From: Micromonospora marina
GTDB taxonomy: Bacteria > Actinomycetota > Actinomycetes > Mycobacteriales > Micromonosporaceae
Length of the DNA: 64,000 nucleotides
Assembly (NCBI RefSeq): GCF_900091565.1
Contig: NZ_FMCV01000010.1
Coordinates: 1-64,000, forward strand
Reading direction: 5' to 3'
How positions within the stretch are numbered: position 1 is the first letter of the stretch; each line of letters starts with the position of its first letter. A program made the position numbers and the translations under genes. The notes beneath the pieces were generated by a model, which was not told the origin of the DNA, searched no databases, and was given only the letters and a program-made list of their open reading frames with translations. Positions 24,096-33,919 of this stretch are shown here, piece by piece.

Positions 24096-25565
24096 TCAGG
24101 ACCAGTCGCGCCCCACCTCTGTGATGTTCACGTTAGCGGAGTCGGCGGCCCGCCAGATTGCGGGGTGCTGATCCCATCCGTCACTGGCGTGCTCCAGTTG
24201 CGCGGCAGTGGCGAGCAGTGTCGCGTCGTCGCCGTACCGGCCGGTGAGCAGCACTCCGACCGGAAGCCCGTCGGCGGTCCGTCCGACCGGCAACGAAACG
24301 GACGGGTCGCCCGTGACGTTGAAGACCGCGCAGTACGGCGAGAAGCGCCGCTGCCCGTCGAAGTCCTCGGCCGGTTCGAGGGCGGCGAATGCGCCCACCG
24401 GCGCCTGCGGGCTCGCGAGCGTCGGGCAGAGCAGCAGGTCACAACCGGCGGTACGGCGTACGCCACGGCGTACCTGCGCCTGGAGTTCGCCGAGCGCGGC
24501 CGTCAGCCGGGCCGCGCCGAGCGCCTCGCCGCGCTCGCGCAGGAACCGGGTCAGCGGCAGCAGGTCGCCGTCCCGCCCGGCCGGGATCGGGGTGACCGCC
24601 AGCGCGTACCAGACGGTCTCGAACAGCGGCCACGCCTCGGGGCCGAGCGGCGTGGGGACGTCGACCACCTCGTGGCCGGCGTCGGTGAGCAGCGCGGCGG
24701 CCCGGTCGACGGCGGCGACGCAGTCGGGGTGGACCGGTTCGTCGGCGAGCATCGGCGTGGTGAAGCGGCCGACGCGCAGCCGGCCGGGGCCGGTGACGCG
24801 GGCGGTGCGGGTGACGCCGAGGTACCCGCCGGTGGGTGCGGCCGGCGGCAGGTACGGCTCGCCGGGCACCGGGCGGGCGAGTACGTCGAGCAGCGCGGCC
24901 ACGTCGGCGACGGTACGGCCGATCGGCCCGTTCACCGGTAGCCCGAAGCCGCCGAAGCCGAGCGGCCCGCCGGAGACCATGCCCCGGCTCGGTTTGTAGC
25001 CGACCAGGCCGCAGAGTGCGGCCGGGATGCGCAGTGAGCCGCCGCCGTCGGAGCCCTGCGCGACCGGCACGAGTCCGGCGGCGACCGCTGCCGCCGCGCC
25101 GCCGCTGGACCCGCCGGCGGTGTACGCGAGGTTCCACGGGTTCCGGGCCGGCGGCGCCACCAGCCCTTCGGAGTAGAGCGAGCAGCCGAGTTCGGAGGTG
25201 GTGGTCTTGCCGAGGCTGACCAGGCCGGCGTCGGCCAGGAGGCGGACCACGTCGGCGTCCACCGGCGGGACGAAGTCGGCGAAGGCGGCGGAGCCGAAGG
25301 TGGTGCGGACGCCGGCGGTGAGCGTGAGGTCCTTGATCGCGGTCGGCACCCCGTGCAGCGGACCGCGTTCCTCCGCGGCGAGTGCGTCGGCGGCTCGGGC
25401 GGCGCTTCGGGCCCGGTCGGCGGTGACGGTGACGAACGCGCCGACGGTGTCGCCGAGCGCGTCGACCCGGCGCAGGTGGTGCTCGACCAGTTCCAGGCTG
25501 GACAGCTCGCCCCGGCGGATGGCGGCGGCCTGTTCCAGCGCGGTCAGGTCGTGCGGCTCGGCCAT
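24096..25565 (-). CDS. amidase (amidase-signature family)
   Basis: A 489-residue amidase-signature enzyme from ATG at 25565 ([12 protein letters not shown]), with AGGATGG 8 nt upstream. The Ser-cisSer-Lys triad is visible: Lys in [10 protein letters not shown], the Gly/Ser-rich loop [20 protein letters not shown], and the nucleophile Ser in [12 protein letters not shown]. The family includes GatA, fatty-acid-amide, indoleacetamide and 6-aminohexanoate cyclic dimer hydrolases. The stand-alone gene without gatB/gatC argues against tRNA amidation. The substrate is unknown. It is divergent from the secreted cutinase gene. Confidence 0.9.
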   Translation of the reverse strand: MAEPHDLTALEQAAAIRRGELSSLELVEHHLRRVDALGDTVGAFVTVTADRARSAARAADALAAEERGPLHGVPTAIKDLTLTAGVRTTFGSAAFADFVPPVDADVVRLLADAGLVSLGKTTTSELGCSLYSEGLVAPPARNPWNLAYTAGGSSGGAAAAVAAGLVPVAQGSDGGGSLRIPAALCGLVGYKPSRGMVSGGPLGFGGFGLPVNGPIGRTVADVAALLDVLARPVPGEPYLPPAAPTGGYLGVTRTARVTGPGRLRVGRFTTPMLADEPVHPDCVAAVDRAAALLTDAGHEVVDVPTPLGPEAWPLFETVWYALAVTPIPAGRDGDLLPLTRFLRERGEALGAARLTAALGELQAQVRRGVRRTAGCDLLLCPTLASPQAPVGAFAALEPAEDFDGQRRFSPYCAVFNVTGDPSVSLPVGRTADGLPVGVLLTGRYGDDATLLATAAQLEHASDGWDQHPAIWRAADSANVNITEVGRDWS

Positions 25566-25781
25566 GCCGTCCATCCTGCCGGTCCGGCGGCCGGGAGGCC
25601 GGGCGACACGTCCGCGAGGGAGGCCGGGGTCCGTGTCCGGGTGACCCGGCCGGCGGCAGCCGGTCCATATCCGGGTGGCATGACCGGTTCGGGATGGTCC
25701 GCCGGGCGGGCGGGGCGCGCAGGATGAGCAGATCGATGCAAGTCGATTTGAGGCAGCCCCCACCACCCCGAGGAGCCCGCC

Positions 25782-26711
25782 GTGCACCACGCACCCGGCA
25801 CACCGGCCCGCCCGCCCCGGCTTCCGCGCGTCCTGCGTCCCCTGCTCGCCCTCGCCCTGACCGCCGCCGGCCTCGCCGCCCTGCCGGTGACCCCGGCCGG
25901 GGCCGGCGACGGCGGGCCGGCGGCGCTGGCCGCGAACCCCTACGAACGCGGTCCCGCGCCCACCACCGCCTCCATCGAGGCCACCCGCGGCCCGTTCGCG
26001 ATCGCCCAGACCACCGTCCCCGCGTCAAGCGTCAGCGGCTTCCGCGGCGGCACGATCTACTACCCGACCAGCACCGCCGAGGGCACGTTCGGCGCGGTCG
26101 CCGTCGCCCCCGGCTTCACCGCCCGCCAGTCGGCAGTCTCCTGGCTCGGGCCCCGGCTGGCCTCGCAGGGCTTCGTGGTCGTCACCATCGACACCCTCTC
26201 CGTCTACGACCAGCCGGCCAGCCGCGGCACCCAGCTCCTGGCCGCCCTGGACTACCTGACCAACAGCAGCGCGGTACGTACCCGGATCGACCGCAACCGC
26301 CTCGCCGTGATGGGGCACTCGATGGGCGGCGGCGGCAGCCTGTCGGCGGCGAACGCCCGGCCCGCGCTCCAGGCGGCGATCCCGCTGACCGGCTGGCACA
26401 CCACGAAGAACTGGTCGTCGGTCCGCGTGCCGACGCTCGTCATCGGCGCCGAGAACGACTCGGTGGCGCCGGTGTCGTCGCACTCGGAGCCGTTCTACAC
26501 CAGCCTGCCGGCCACGCTCGACAAGGCGTACCTGGAGTTGAACGCGGCCGGCCACTCGGCGCCGACCGCGCCGAACGTGACGGTCGCGAAATACAGCATC
26601 TCCTGGCTCAAGCGGTTCGTCGACGACGACACCCGCTACGAGCAGTTCCTCTGCCCCGCGCCCCGGGGCACCGCGATCGAGGAGTACCGGGACACCTGCC
26701 CGCACTCCTGA
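25782..26711 (+). CDS. secreted cutinase / polyester hydrolase (PET-hydrolase-like)
   Basis: A 309-residue alpha/beta hydrolase; start GTG at 25782 with AGGAG upstream. Residues 1-41 are a long signal peptide (basic, then [18 protein letters not shown] cleavage). The mature part [15 protein letters not shown] resembles Thermobifida cutinases. The triad is Ser180 (GHSMGGGG), Asp226 (GAENDSVAP) and His258 (AAGHSAPT). Two C-terminal Cys (291, 306) would form the usual disulfide. Subsite residues of PET-degrading relatives are mostly kept (Met181, Trp205 in LTGWH), but Phe112 replaces the common Tyr, and Ser follows the catalytic His where Thermobifida has Phe. Expected activity: hydrolysis of cutin or synthetic polyesters outside the cell. 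Confidence 0.93.
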   Translation: MHHAPGTPARPPRLPRVLRPLLALALTAAGLAALPVTPAGAGDGGPAALAANPYERGPAPTTASIEATRGPFAIAQTTVPASSVSGFRGGTIYYPTSTAEGTFGAVAVAPGFTARQSAVSWLGPRLASQGFVVVTIDTLSVYDQPASRGTQLLAALDYLTNSSAVRTRIDRNRLAVMGHSMGGGGSLSAANARPALQAAIPLTGWHTTKNWSSVRVPTLVIGAENDSVAPVSSHSEPFYTSLPATLDKAYLELNAAGHSAPTAPNVTVAKYSISWLKRFVDDDTRYEQFLCPAPRGTAIEEYRDTCPHS

Positions 26712-26717
26712 GCCGAT

Positions 26718-26750
26718 CCGGGTGCGGCTGCCGACGGCAGCCGCACCCGG
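26718..26750. terminator. bidirectional terminator between cutinase gene and kynurenine operon
   Basis: A 15-bp perfect inverted repeat (CCGGGTGCGGCTGCC, 26718-26732, and complement 26736-26750) with a 3-nt loop, 7 bp from the stops of both convergent genes. It probably ends both transcripts. Confidence 0.8.
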
Positions 26751-26756
26751 AGTTCG

Positions 26757-27752
26757 TCAGCGGCCGAGGAACCGCAGCGCGTTGCCGCCGAGCAGCGCGT
26801 CCCGCTGTACGTCGGTGAGGAAGTCCGCCCGGTGCACCACCTGGCCGACCGGCCGCTCCCCCAGCGGGTACGGGTAGTCGCTGCCGAGCAGCACCCGCTC
26901 GGCGCCCATGGTGTCCACCAGCAGCCGCAGCGCCGCCGGCTCGAAGACCACCGAGTCGACGTGGAACCGGTCGACGTAGGAGCTGGGCGGCGCGCTGGAC
27001 GCGCCGCGTACCAGGTCGCCGCGGCGGTGCCAGGCGTTGTCGGCGCGGCCCAGCCAGAACGGGAAGCTGCCGCCGCCGTGCGCGAAGCAGATCCGCAGCG
27101 TGTCCGGCACCCGGTCGAACACCCCGCCGAGGATCAGCGCGAGCACCGACAGGTGGGTCTCGGCCGGCATCCCGGTCAGCCAGCGGGCCATCCACCGGTC
27201 CAGGCGGGGGCCGCCGGGCATGTCCCACGGATGCACGAACACCGGCGCGCCGACCTCGGCGCAGTGCGTCAGGAACTGCACGACGCCCTCGTCGTCCAGG
27301 TCCCGGTCACCGACGTGGTTGCCGATCTCCACGCCGGCGTGCCCGGCCGACAGGCAGCGGTCCAGCTCGGCGCAGGCCGCGTCCGGATCCTGCAACGGCA
27401 CCTGGCAGAACGGCACCAGCCGGCCGCCGCCCGCAGCGGTGACCTCCAGCGCGAGGTCGTTGAAGATCCGGGCCACCTTGACCGCCTGGCCGGCCGGCCG
27501 GTCGTAGCTGAAGAACACCGGGGTGGGCGAGACGACCTGCACGTCCACGCCGTCGGCGTCCATGTCGGCCAGCCGCGCCGGCGCGTCCCAGCACCGCGCC
27601 CCGATCGGGCGGAACTCCGTCTCCCCCACCATGATCATGGCGGCGCGCTCGGAGTCCACCCGCAGCCAGGGCCAGCCGGACCCGCCGCACGCCGCGGCGA
27701 GGTCCGGCCACCCCTTCGGTACGACGTGCGTGTGCACGTCCACCACCGGCAC
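26757..27752 (-). CDS. 2-amino-3-carboxymuconate-6-semialdehyde decarboxylase (ACMSD)
   Basis: A 331-residue amidohydrolase-fold decarboxylase that removes CO2 from ACMS, diverting it from quinolinate formation to the meta-pathway. Zn ligands are visible in VDVHTHVVP (His7, His9), in PVFVHPWDMPGG, in CFAHGGG and as the Asp of LLGSDYPYPLGE. The length and the GxGWPW region fit ACMSD. It is the last gene of the tryptophan operon, starting with GTG at 27752, 3 nt after the stop of the dioxygenase gene whose product it uses. The nbaD-type homologue in Pseudomonas sits in an equivalent context. Confidence 0.92.
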   Translation of the reverse strand: MPVVDVHTHVVPKGWPDLAAACGGSGWPWLRVDSERAAMIMVGETEFRPIGARCWDAPARLADMDADGVDVQVVSPTPVFFSYDRPAGQAVKVARIFNDLALEVTAAGGGRLVPFCQVPLQDPDAACAELDRCLSAGHAGVEIGNHVGDRDLDDEGVVQFLTHCAEVGAPVFVHPWDMPGGPRLDRWMARWLTGMPAETHLSVLALILGGVFDRVPDTLRICFAHGGGSFPFWLGRADNAWHRRGDLVRGASSAPPSSYVDRFHVDSVVFEPAALRLLVDTMGAERVLLGSDYPYPLGERPVGQVVHRADFLTDVQRDALLGGNALRFLGR

Positions 27753-27755
27753 GCG

Positions 27756-28280
27756 TCAGCCCTTGCCCGGGTGCAGCGCGCCGCAGTTGTCGCAGATACG
27801 GGCCTTCTCGTCGGCGTAGAACGCGGCGAAGACCGGGGGCAGGTCGGCGGCGATGTCGCGGACCTGCAACTCCACCTCGTGCACCCTGTGGTGGCACTCG
27901 CCGCAGTACCACTGGAACTTCTCCAGCGTGCCCTCCTCGCGGACCCGCTCGATCACCATGCCGACCGAGCCGGCCTCGGGCCGCTGCGGCGAGTGCGGGG
28001 TGTTGCGCGGCAGCATCCACATCTGACCCTCGCGCACGTGCACCGTACGGGGACCCTCGGGCAGCATCAGGTTGATGTGCATGTTGCCCTTGACCTGGTA
28101 GAAGAACTCCTCGTACGGGTCGACGTGGAAGTCCGTGCGCTGGTTCGGGCCGCCCACCACCATGACGATGAAGTCGTCGCTGCCGGGCAGCATCTCCTTG
28201 TTGCCCACCGGAGGCTTGAGCAGGTGCTGGTTCTCGCCGATCCAGCCGGAGAAGCTGAACGGCTCGGCGATCTCACTCAC
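27756..28280 (-). CDS. 3-hydroxyanthranilate 3,4-dioxygenase
   Basis: A 174-residue cupin dioxygenase that opens the ring of 3-hydroxyanthranilate to ACMS. The catalytic Fe(II) ligands are His52 and Glu58 in [15 protein letters not shown], and His96 in [12 protein letters not shown] second, rubredoxin-like metal site at the C-terminus (Cys126/129 and Cys163/166) marks the bacterial single-cupin enzyme type. The ATG at 28280 overlaps the RidA stop by 8 nt, and ACMSD follows immediately. Confidence 0.96.
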   Translation of the reverse strand: MSEIAEPFSFSGWIGENQHLLKPPVGNKEMLPGSDDFIVMVVGGPNQRTDFHVDPYEEFFYQVKGNMHINLMLPEGPRTVHVREGQMWMLPRNTPHSPQRPEAGSVGMVIERVREEGTLEKFQWYCGECHHRVHEVELQVRDIAADLPPVFAAFYADEKARICDNCGALHPGKG

Positions 28281-28818
28281 GGGAACCTCCCGACGGAAGT
28301 AGGGCGACGGCCTGCATCTCGATCAGCAGATGCGGGTGCGGAAGCTGGTGCACGGCCACTGTGGTCCGGGTCGGCCCGGTGGCGTCGAAGAACTCCGCCC
28401 ACACCTCGTTGTAGCCGCCGAAGTCGTTCATGTTGACCAGGTAACTGGTGACCTGCACCAGGTCGCCCAGGTCGGCGCCGACCGAGCGCAGCAGGTCGCG
28501 GATGTTCTCGACCACCGCCCGGGTCTGCTCCCGGATGTCCAGGTCGGTGGTGCCGAACTCGTCCACCGACACCCCGGCGAACGTGTTGTCCGGCCGGCGC
28601 GACGACGTACCGGAGACGAAGACGAACCCGCCGGCCACCTTGACGTGCGGGAACGCGCCCCGCGGCACGGCCTTCCCGGCCACCACCCGAGCCGTCGCCG
28701 AGCCGCTTTCCGTTCGCGACTGCGGGGCTCGCAAACCCGGCTCACTCCTCGCGCTCACCGGGCCGCTTTCCGTTCGCGACTGCGGGGCTCGCAAACCCGG
28801 CTCACTCCTCGCGCTCAC
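28273..28818 (-). CDS. RidA-family deaminase (probable 2-aminomuconate deaminase)
   Basis: A RidA/YjgF-fold protein whose core covers [20 protein letters not shown] to [13 protein letters not shown]. RidA landmarks are [34 protein letters not shown] and [15 protein letters not shown]. In nba-type pathways a RidA protein hydrolyses 2-aminomuconate to 4-oxalocrotonate, which fits this position. The start is ambiguous. GTG 28818 overlaps the previous stop (GTGA) and gives 181 residues; GTG 28758, exactly 60 bp later, gives 161. The first ~40 residues are encoded by a tandemly duplicated 57-bp element, each copy encoding [18 protein letters not shown], with a TTG start also possible inside it. 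Confidence 0.85.
   Translation of the reverse strand: MSARSEPGLRAPQSRTESGPVSARSEPGLRAPQSRTESGSATARVVAGKAVPRGAFPHVKVAGGFVFVSGTSSRRPDNTFAGVSVDEFGTTDLDIREQTRAVVENIRDLLRSVGADLGDLVQVTSYLVNMNDFGGYNEVWAEFFDATGPTRTTVAVHQLPHPHLLIEMQAVALLPSGGSRE
28702..28818 (-). repeat. 57-bp start-codon-bearing repeat, tandem duplicate
   Basis: 28702-28758 and 28762-28818 are identical over 57 bp (period 60). Read on the minus strand each copy begins GTGAGCGCGAGGAGTGAGCC and contains GCGAGCCCCGCAGTCGCGAA. It contains a start codon, a Shine-Dalgarno-like GAGGAG and an encoded peptide. It occupies the junction between the oxalocrotonate decarboxylase stop and the RidA core. I recall the same N-terminal peptide on unrelated Micromonospora proteins, so it is probably a dispersed repeat. 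Confidence 0.9.
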
Positions 28819-29588
28819 GAGAGGGCCTTCAGGGAGGCGGAACCCAGCTTCTCCACCGTGGCGCGGACGTGGGCGCCGGGGCGCAGCGGCACCGCTGCGG
28901 TCGCCGCGCCGGCCAGGAACACCCAGCCCTTGCGCAGCCGGACGCCGTGCCGGCCCGCCAGCCGCAGCCCCTCGTCCAGCGCACGGCGCGGGTCGCCGAG
29001 GATGGCGGCGGTCGAGCCGACCTGCGCCACCCGCCCGTCGATCTCCAGCAGCACGCCGAGGTTGTCCAGCCCGTCCGGCACCGGCGACCACGGCCCGACC
29101 ACGAACGCGGCGGCCGAGGTGTTGTCGGCGATCACGTCCGGCAGCGAGAAGGTGAAGTTCGCGTACCGGGAGTCGATCAGTTCGATCGCCGGGGCGACCG
29201 CGCGTACCGCCCGGGTGAACGAGCCGACCGGTTCGCCCGGGTCGGGCAGCCGGTCCAGCAGGAACGCCACCTCCGGCTCGACCCGGGGATGGATGAAGTC
29301 GCCGACGTCGACGGCCCCGCCGTCGGGTACCCGCATCACGTCGGTCAGCCGGCCCCAGATCACCTCGTCCACGCCGACCTGCGCCATCTTGGCCTTGCTG
29401 GTGAGCCCCATCTTGAGGCCGACCAGCCGCTCACCCCGGTCGAGGCGGCGCTTGACCAGCGCGGTCTGCACCGCGTACGCGGCGTCGACGTCGAGGCCGG
29501 TTTCGGCGGCGAGCTGCGGGATCGCGGTGGCGTCGTCGGCCGCCACGCCCAGCTTCTCTGCGATGCCCGCGATGTCCGGCCCGATCAT
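28815..29588 (-). CDS. 4-oxalocrotonate decarboxylase / 2-oxopent-4-enoate hydratase family
   Basis: A 257-residue FAH-superfamily enzyme. [30 protein letters not shown] (metal-binding E-x-E region) and [15 protein letters not shown] are the hallmarks of the DmpE/DmpH group. Two paralogues occur in this operon; this one, next to the RidA gene, is assigned as the oxalocrotonate decarboxylase (DmpH/NbaG-like) and the other as hydratase, but sequence alone cannot firmly separate them. The two enzymes form a physical complex in Pseudomonas. ATG 29588 overlaps the aldolase stop (ATGA), and its stop TGA lies within the GTGA of the RidA start. Confidence 0.85.
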   Translation of the reverse strand: MIGPDIAGIAEKLGVAADDATAIPQLAAETGLDVDAAYAVQTALVKRRLDRGERLVGLKMGLTSKAKMAQVGVDEVIWGRLTDVMRVPDGGAVDVGDFIHPRVEPEVAFLLDRLPDPGEPVGSFTRAVRAVAPAIELIDSRYANFTFSLPDVIADNTSAAAFVVGPWSPVPDGLDNLGVLLEIDGRVAQVGSTAAILGDPRRALDEGLRLAGRHGVRLRKGWVFLAGAATAAVPLRPGAHVRATVEKLGSASLKALS

Positions 29589-30640
29589 GGGTTCTCCTTA
29601 CTCGCCAGGTCCAGTGCCACGTCCACGATCATGTCCTCCTGGCCGCCGACCATCCGGCGACGGCCCAGCTCGACCAGGATCGAGCGGACGTCGACGCCGT
29701 ACTTGGCCGAGGCCCGCTCGGCGTGGCGCAGGAAGCTGGAGTAGACGCCCGCGTACCCCAGGGAGAGCGTCTCCCGGTCGACCTGGACCGGCCGGTCCTG
29801 CAACGGGCGGACCAGGTCGTCGGCGGCGTCCATCAGCGCGAACACGTCGCAGCCGTGCTTCCAGCCGTGCAACTCGGCGACCGCGGCGAAGACCTCCAGC
29901 GGCGCGTTGCCCGCGCCGGCGCCCATGCCGGCCAGCGACGCGTCCACCCGGACGGTCCGCCCGGACGGCGAGCCGAGCGGGCCGTCGCCGAGGATCCGGC
30001 CGTGCTCGACCGCGAGCACGCTGTTCGCCACACCCAGCGACAGGTTGTGGTGCGCATGGATGCCGATCTGCGTCTCGGGTTCCAGCACCTGCCGGTACGC
30101 GTCGACGCGCTGCGCCACGTCCGACATCAGCAGCCGCCCGCCGGAGTCGGTGACGTAGACGCAGTGCGCGCCGTACGACTCCATCAGCTTGGCCTGCGCG
30201 GCCAGCCCGGCCGGATCGTTGAGGTGCGACATCATCAGGAACCCGGAGACGTCCATGTCGTTCTCCCGGGCCCAGGCGATGTGCTGGGCGGAGATGTCCG
30301 CCTCGGTGCAGTGCGTGGCGATCCGGACGCTGGTCACGCCGAGCGCCTTCGCCGCCTTCAGGTCGGCGATGGTGCCGATGCCCGGCAGCAGCAGCGTCGT
30401 CAGCCGCGCGGTGGTCAGCACCTCGGCGGCGGCGGCGATCCAGTCCGCGTCGGCGGCGGCACCGTGACCGTAGTTGACGCTGGAACCGGCCAGCCCGTCG
30501 CCGTGCGCCACCTCGACCGCCGCCACACCGGCCGCGTCGAGCGCGGCGGCGATGGTACGCACCTGGTCGACCGTGTAGCGGTGGGCGACGGCGTGCATGC
30601 CGTCACGCAGCGTCACGTCCTGGATGTAGAGGTCGGTCAT
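29585..30640 (-). CDS. 4-hydroxy-2-oxovalerate aldolase
   Basis: A 351-residue class II (Mn2+) aldolase of the DmpG/BphI type, splitting 4-hydroxy-2-oxovalerate into pyruvate and acetaldehyde. [13 protein letters not shown] at the N-terminus provides the Arg-Asp pair, and [16 protein letters not shown] contains the metal-binding His pair. The C-terminal domain is a DmpG-type communication domain that normally binds the dehydrogenase for acetaldehyde channelling. ATG at 30640 overlaps the stop of the dehydrogenase gene by 4 bp, in line with co-assembly. Confidence 0.95.
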   Translation of the reverse strand: MTDLYIQDVTLRDGMHAVAHRYTVDQVRTIAAALDAAGVAAVEVAHGDGLAGSSVNYGHGAAADADWIAAAAEVLTTARLTTLLLPGIGTIADLKAAKALGVTSVRIATHCTEADISAQHIAWARENDMDVSGFLMMSHLNDPAGLAAQAKLMESYGAHCVYVTDSGGRLLMSDVAQRVDAYRQVLEPETQIGIHAHHNLSLGVANSVLAVEHGRILGDGPLGSPSGRTVRVDASLAGMGAGAGNAPLEVFAAVAELHGWKHGCDVFALMDAADDLVRPLQDRPVQVDRETLSLGYAGVYSSFLRHAERASAKYGVDVRSILVELGRRRMVGGQEDMIVDVALDLASKENP

Positions 30641-31569
30641 CGCGCACTCACCTCCCGAAGCGCCACCAGCCGCTCCGCGGTGCGCAGCGCGGCCGACGTC
30701 ATGATGTCCAGGTTTCCGGCGTACGCCGGCAGGTAGTGCCCGGCGCCGGAGACCTCCAGGAACACCGACACCTGGAGACCGGTGAAGTGCCGGCCCAGCA
30801 CCGGCGCGTACGTGTCCACCCGGTCGAACTGCACGTCCTGCTTGAGCCGGTAGCCGGGCACGTACTCCTGCACGGCGGCCACCATGTCGGCCACCGAGGC
30901 GGCGATCGCGCCCCGGTCGGCGTCGGCGTCCGGGCACAGGCAGTAGACCGTGTCGCGCATCAGCAGCGGCGGGTCGGCCGGGTTCAGCACGATGATGGCC
31001 TTGCCGCGCTCGGCGCCGCCGACCACCTCGATGGCGCGGGCGGTGGTCTCGGTGAACTCGTCGATGTTGGCCCGGGTGCCCGGACCGGCCGACTTCGACG
31101 CGATCGAGGCGACGATCTCCCCGTACGCGACCGGTGTGACCCGGCCGACCGCGTGCACGATCGGCACGGTTGCCTGCCCGCCGCAGGTCACCATGTTGAC
31201 GTTCGGCTCGCCCAGGTGCTCGTCGAGGTTCACCGGCGGCACCACGTACGGGCCGATCGCCGCCGGGGTGAGGTCGACGACGGTACGGCCGTGTGCCCGC
31301 AGCACCTCGTCGTGACGCTTGTGCGCGCCGGCTGAGGTGGCGTCGAAGACCAGCTGGACATCGGCGAACTCGGGCAGCGCGACCAGCCCGTCGACGCCCT
31401 CGGCGGTGGTGGTAACGCCGAGCCGGCGGGCCCGGGCCAGACCGTCCGAGGCCGGATCGATGCCGGCCATCGCCACCATCCGGAGTTCGGTGCCGAGCCG
31501 CAGCACCTTGATCATCAGGTCGGTGCCGATGTTGCCCGACCCGAGCACGGCCACACCCGTCGTCGTCAT
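30637..31569 (-). CDS. acetaldehyde dehydrogenase (acylating)
   Basis: A 310-residue DmpF/BphJ-type enzyme converting acetaldehyde to acetyl-CoA with NAD+. The nucleotide fold opens with [18 protein letters not shown], and the catalytic Cys is in [13 protein letters not shown]. It forms a channelled complex with the aldolase encoded next. ATG 31569 overlaps the hydratase stop, and its own stop overlaps the aldolase ATG, so three genes are chained by ATGA junctions. Confidence 0.95.
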   Translation of the reverse strand: MTTTGVAVLGSGNIGTDLMIKVLRLGTELRMVAMAGIDPASDGLARARRLGVTTTAEGVDGLVALPEFADVQLVFDATSAGAHKRHDEVLRAHGRTVVDLTPAAIGPYVVPPVNLDEHLGEPNVNMVTCGGQATVPIVHAVGRVTPVAYGEIVASIASKSAGPGTRANIDEFTETTARAIEVVGGAERGKAIIVLNPADPPLLMRDTVYCLCPDADADRGAIAASVADMVAAVQEYVPGYRLKQDVQFDRVDTYAPVLGRHFTGLQVSVFLEVSGAGHYLPAYAGNLDIMTSAALRTAERLVALREVSAR

Positions 31570-32360
31570 GAGTCCTCCCGGGAGAAGCAGGTACGCACCG
31601 AGCCGAGCCCGGAGATGCGGGCCTCGTACGCGGCGCCGGGCGTGACCGGCACCATCGGGCCGAGCGCGCCGGAGAGCACCACGTCACCGGCCTTGAGCGG
31701 GTCGCCCGACCGGGCCGTGGTCGCGGCCAGCCACTGCAACGCGTGCAGCGGATTACCGAGGCAGGCCGCGCCCGCGCCGACCGAGACCGGCTCACCGGCG
31801 TGCTCCAGCACCATGCCGCACAGCCGCAGGTCCACGTCGGCGAGCCGCCGGGGCGCGGTGCCGAGCACGAACAGCCCGCTGGAGGCGTTGTCCGCCACCG
31901 TGTCCACGATGGAGATGTCCCAGTCCGCGATCCGCGAGTCGACGATCTCGATGGCCGGCAGCACGTGGTCCACCGCCCGGATCAGGTCGACAGTGGTGAC
32001 CCGCTCGTCCGGCAGGTCCGCGCCGAGCACGAAGGCGATCTCCGCCTCCACCCGCGGCTGGAGCAACCGGTCGATCGGCACCTCGACGCCGTCGCCGACG
32101 GCCATGTCGTCGAAGAGCACCCCGAAGTCGGGCTGGAAGACGCCGAAGCTCTCCTGGACGGTCCGCGACGTCAGGCCGATCTTCGCGCCGACGCGGCGGT
32201 GCCCCTTGCCCAGGCGCTGCCGGGTGTAGACCTGCTGCACCTGGTACGCGGCCTCGATGTCGCCCTCGGGCAGCAGCCGGCCGCGCAGCGGCGGGCAGGG
32301 CTTCCCGTCCTGCCGGGCCACTGCGAGTTCCCGGTTGGCGGCCTCGATGTCCACGGTCAT
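31566..32360 (-). CDS. 2-oxopent-4-enoate hydratase (2-keto-4-pentenoate hydratase)
   Basis: A 264-residue FAH-superfamily hydratase, paralogous to the decarboxylase gene downstream. [31 protein letters not shown] and [15 protein letters not shown] are conserved; [15 protein letters not shown] is typical of the hydratase (DmpE/MhpD) branch. It adds water to 2-oxopent-4-enoate to give 4-hydroxy-2-oxovalerate, the aldolase substrate. ATG start at 32360; 53 nt separate it from the upstream aldehyde dehydrogenase gene, the largest gap in the operon. Confidence 0.88.
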   Translation of the reverse strand: MTVDIEAANRELAVARQDGKPCPPLRGRLLPEGDIEAAYQVQQVYTRQRLGKGHRRVGAKIGLTSRTVQESFGVFQPDFGVLFDDMAVGDGVEVPIDRLLQPRVEAEIAFVLGADLPDERVTTVDLIRAVDHVLPAIEIVDSRIADWDISIVDTVADNASSGLFVLGTAPRRLADVDLRLCGMVLEHAGEPVSVGAGAACLGNPLHALQWLAATTARSGDPLKAGDVVLSGALGPMVPVTPGAAYEARISGLGSVRTCFSREDS

Positions 32361-32413
32361 GGCGGCTCCTCGCTTACGTCGCTGGGGATTCCGGCCATTC
32401 TGTCCACGCCCGT

Positions 32414-33919
32414 TCACGAGAGGTCCACGCAGACGTTCGTCAGCTCGGAGTAGAAGTCGAGCGAGTGCACGCCGCCCTCGCGGCCCACACCCGACGCCTT
32501 CACCCCGCCGAACGGGGTGCGCAGGTCGCGCAGGAACCACGTGTTGACCCAGACGATGCCGGCGTCGAGCCGGGCGCCGGCCCGGTGCGCCCGGCCCACG
32601 TCCCGCGTCCACACCGTCGCCGCCAGGCCGTAGGCGGTGCCGTTGGCGAGCGCGTACGCCTCGTCCTCGTCGTCGAACGGCGCGACGTGCACCACCGGTC
32701 CGAAGATCTCCTCCTGGTTGGTGCGGGCGTCCGCCCCCAGGCCGGTGAGCACCGTCGGCTGCACGTACGCCCCGCCGTCGCGGGCGTCGCCGAAGCGCGG
32801 CGCGCCGCCACCGGCGCGGACCTCGGCGCCCTCGGTACGGGCCAGGGCGTAGTGGCCGAGCACCTTGTCCCGGTGGCCGTGCGAGATCAGCGGCATGTTC
32901 GCCGTCGCCTCGTCGTCCGGCCAGCCGTACGCCAGTTCGCCGGCACGCTCGGCCAGCCGGGCGGTGAACTCCTCGAACACCGGCCGCTGCACGTAGATGC
33001 GCTCGGTGCACAGGCACACCTGGCCGCCGTTGGTGAAGCTGGACCGCACCGAACCGGCCACCGCCGCGTCCAGGTCGGCGTCGGCGAACACCAGGCCGGC
33101 GTTCTTGCCGCCCAACTCGAAGCTGACCGCCTTCACGCCGTCGGCGGCGGCGCGCATGATCGCGCTGCCGGTCGCCGACTCGCCGGTGAACGTGATCGCG
33201 TCCACGCCCGGGTGCCGGGTCAGGTGCTCACCGGCCGATCCGGGGCCGAAGCCGTGTACCAGGTTGAACACGCCGTCGGGCACGCCCGCCGCGGCCATCA
33301 CCTCGGCCAGCAGCGTGGCCGAGGCGGGAGTCTCCTCGCTGGGCTTGACCACCACGGAGTTGCCGCAGGCCAGGGCCGGGGCGACCTTCCAGGTGAGCAG
33401 CAGCAGCGGCAGGTTCCACGGCACGATGACGGCTACCACGCCGACCGGCTTGCGGACCGCGTAGTTCAGCGCCCGGCCCCCGGCCGGGGTGACTGTGGTG
33501 AACGACTCGGTGGGCGCGGTGGCCACGATCTCGGCGAAGGCCCGGAAGTTCGCCGCCCCGCGCGGGATGTCGAGCGTACGGGCCTGCGAGATGGCCTTGC
33601 CGGTGTCCGCGACCTCGGCGGCGACCAGGTCGTCGAAGCGCCGCTCCAGCTCGTCGGCGACCCGGCGCAGCACCTCGGCGCGGTCCCGCTCCCCCATCCG
33701 GCCCCACGGGCCGCGCAGCGCCGACCGGGCCGCCGCTACCGCGTCGTCCACAGTCGACCGCGACGCCTCGACCACCTCGAACACCGGCTCGCCGGTGACC
33801 GGGCTGCGCTTGGTGAACCGGCTGCCGGCGTCGACGAACTCGCCGCCGACGAAGTTGCGCAGCAGGCCGGGGCCGTGCGGCGCGTGGCCGGTCATCAGCC
33901 GGGGATCCCAGAGCGTCAT
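32414..33919 (-). CDS. 2-aminomuconate semialdehyde / 2-hydroxymuconate semialdehyde dehydrogenase
   Basis: A 501-residue NAD-dependent aldehyde dehydrogenase. The Rossmann/active-site landmarks VIVPWNLPLLLLTWK, AITFTGESATGSAIM, the catalytic Glu of FELGGKNA and the Cys of GGQVCLCTER are present. The length and the GQVCLCTERIYVQ segment fit the hydroxymuconic/aminomuconic semialdehyde dehydrogenase group. In this operon it would oxidise 2-aminomuconate semialdehyde, the ACMSD product, to 2-aminomuconate. ATG 33919 overlaps the kmo stop by 4 bp. Confidence 0.92.
   Translation of the reverse strand: MTLWDPRLMTGHAPHGPGLLRNFVGGEFVDAGSRFTKRSPVTGEPVFEVVEASRSTVDDAVAAARSALRGPWGRMGERDRAEVLRRVADELERRFDDLVAAEVADTGKAISQARTLDIPRGAANFRAFAEIVATAPTESFTTVTPAGGRALNYAVRKPVGVVAVIVPWNLPLLLLTWKVAPALACGNSVVVKPSEETPASATLLAEVMAAAGVPDGVFNLVHGFGPGSAGEHLTRHPGVDAITFTGESATGSAIMRAAADGVKAVSFELGGKNAGLVFADADLDAAVAGSVRSSFTNGGQVCLCTERIYVQRPVFEEFTARLAERAGELAYGWPDDEATANMPLISHGHRDKVLGHYALARTEGAEVRAGGGAPRFGDARDGGAYVQPTVLTGLGADARTNQEEIFGPVVHVAPFDDEDEAYALANGTAYGLAATVWTRDVGRAHRAGARLDAGIVWVNTWFLRDLRTPFGGVKASGVGREGGVHSLDFYSELTNVCVDLS

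Noticed and set aside
24096..25565. Amidase as the missing kynurenine formamidase
   Set aside because: It belongs to the amidase-signature family, unlike known formamidases, and is in a separate transcription unit divergent from the cutinase gene.
28273..29091. Longer RidA reading frame beginning at 29091
   Set aside because: The extension runs antiparallel-frame through the decarboxylase gene; only the part from 28818 or 28758 is supported.
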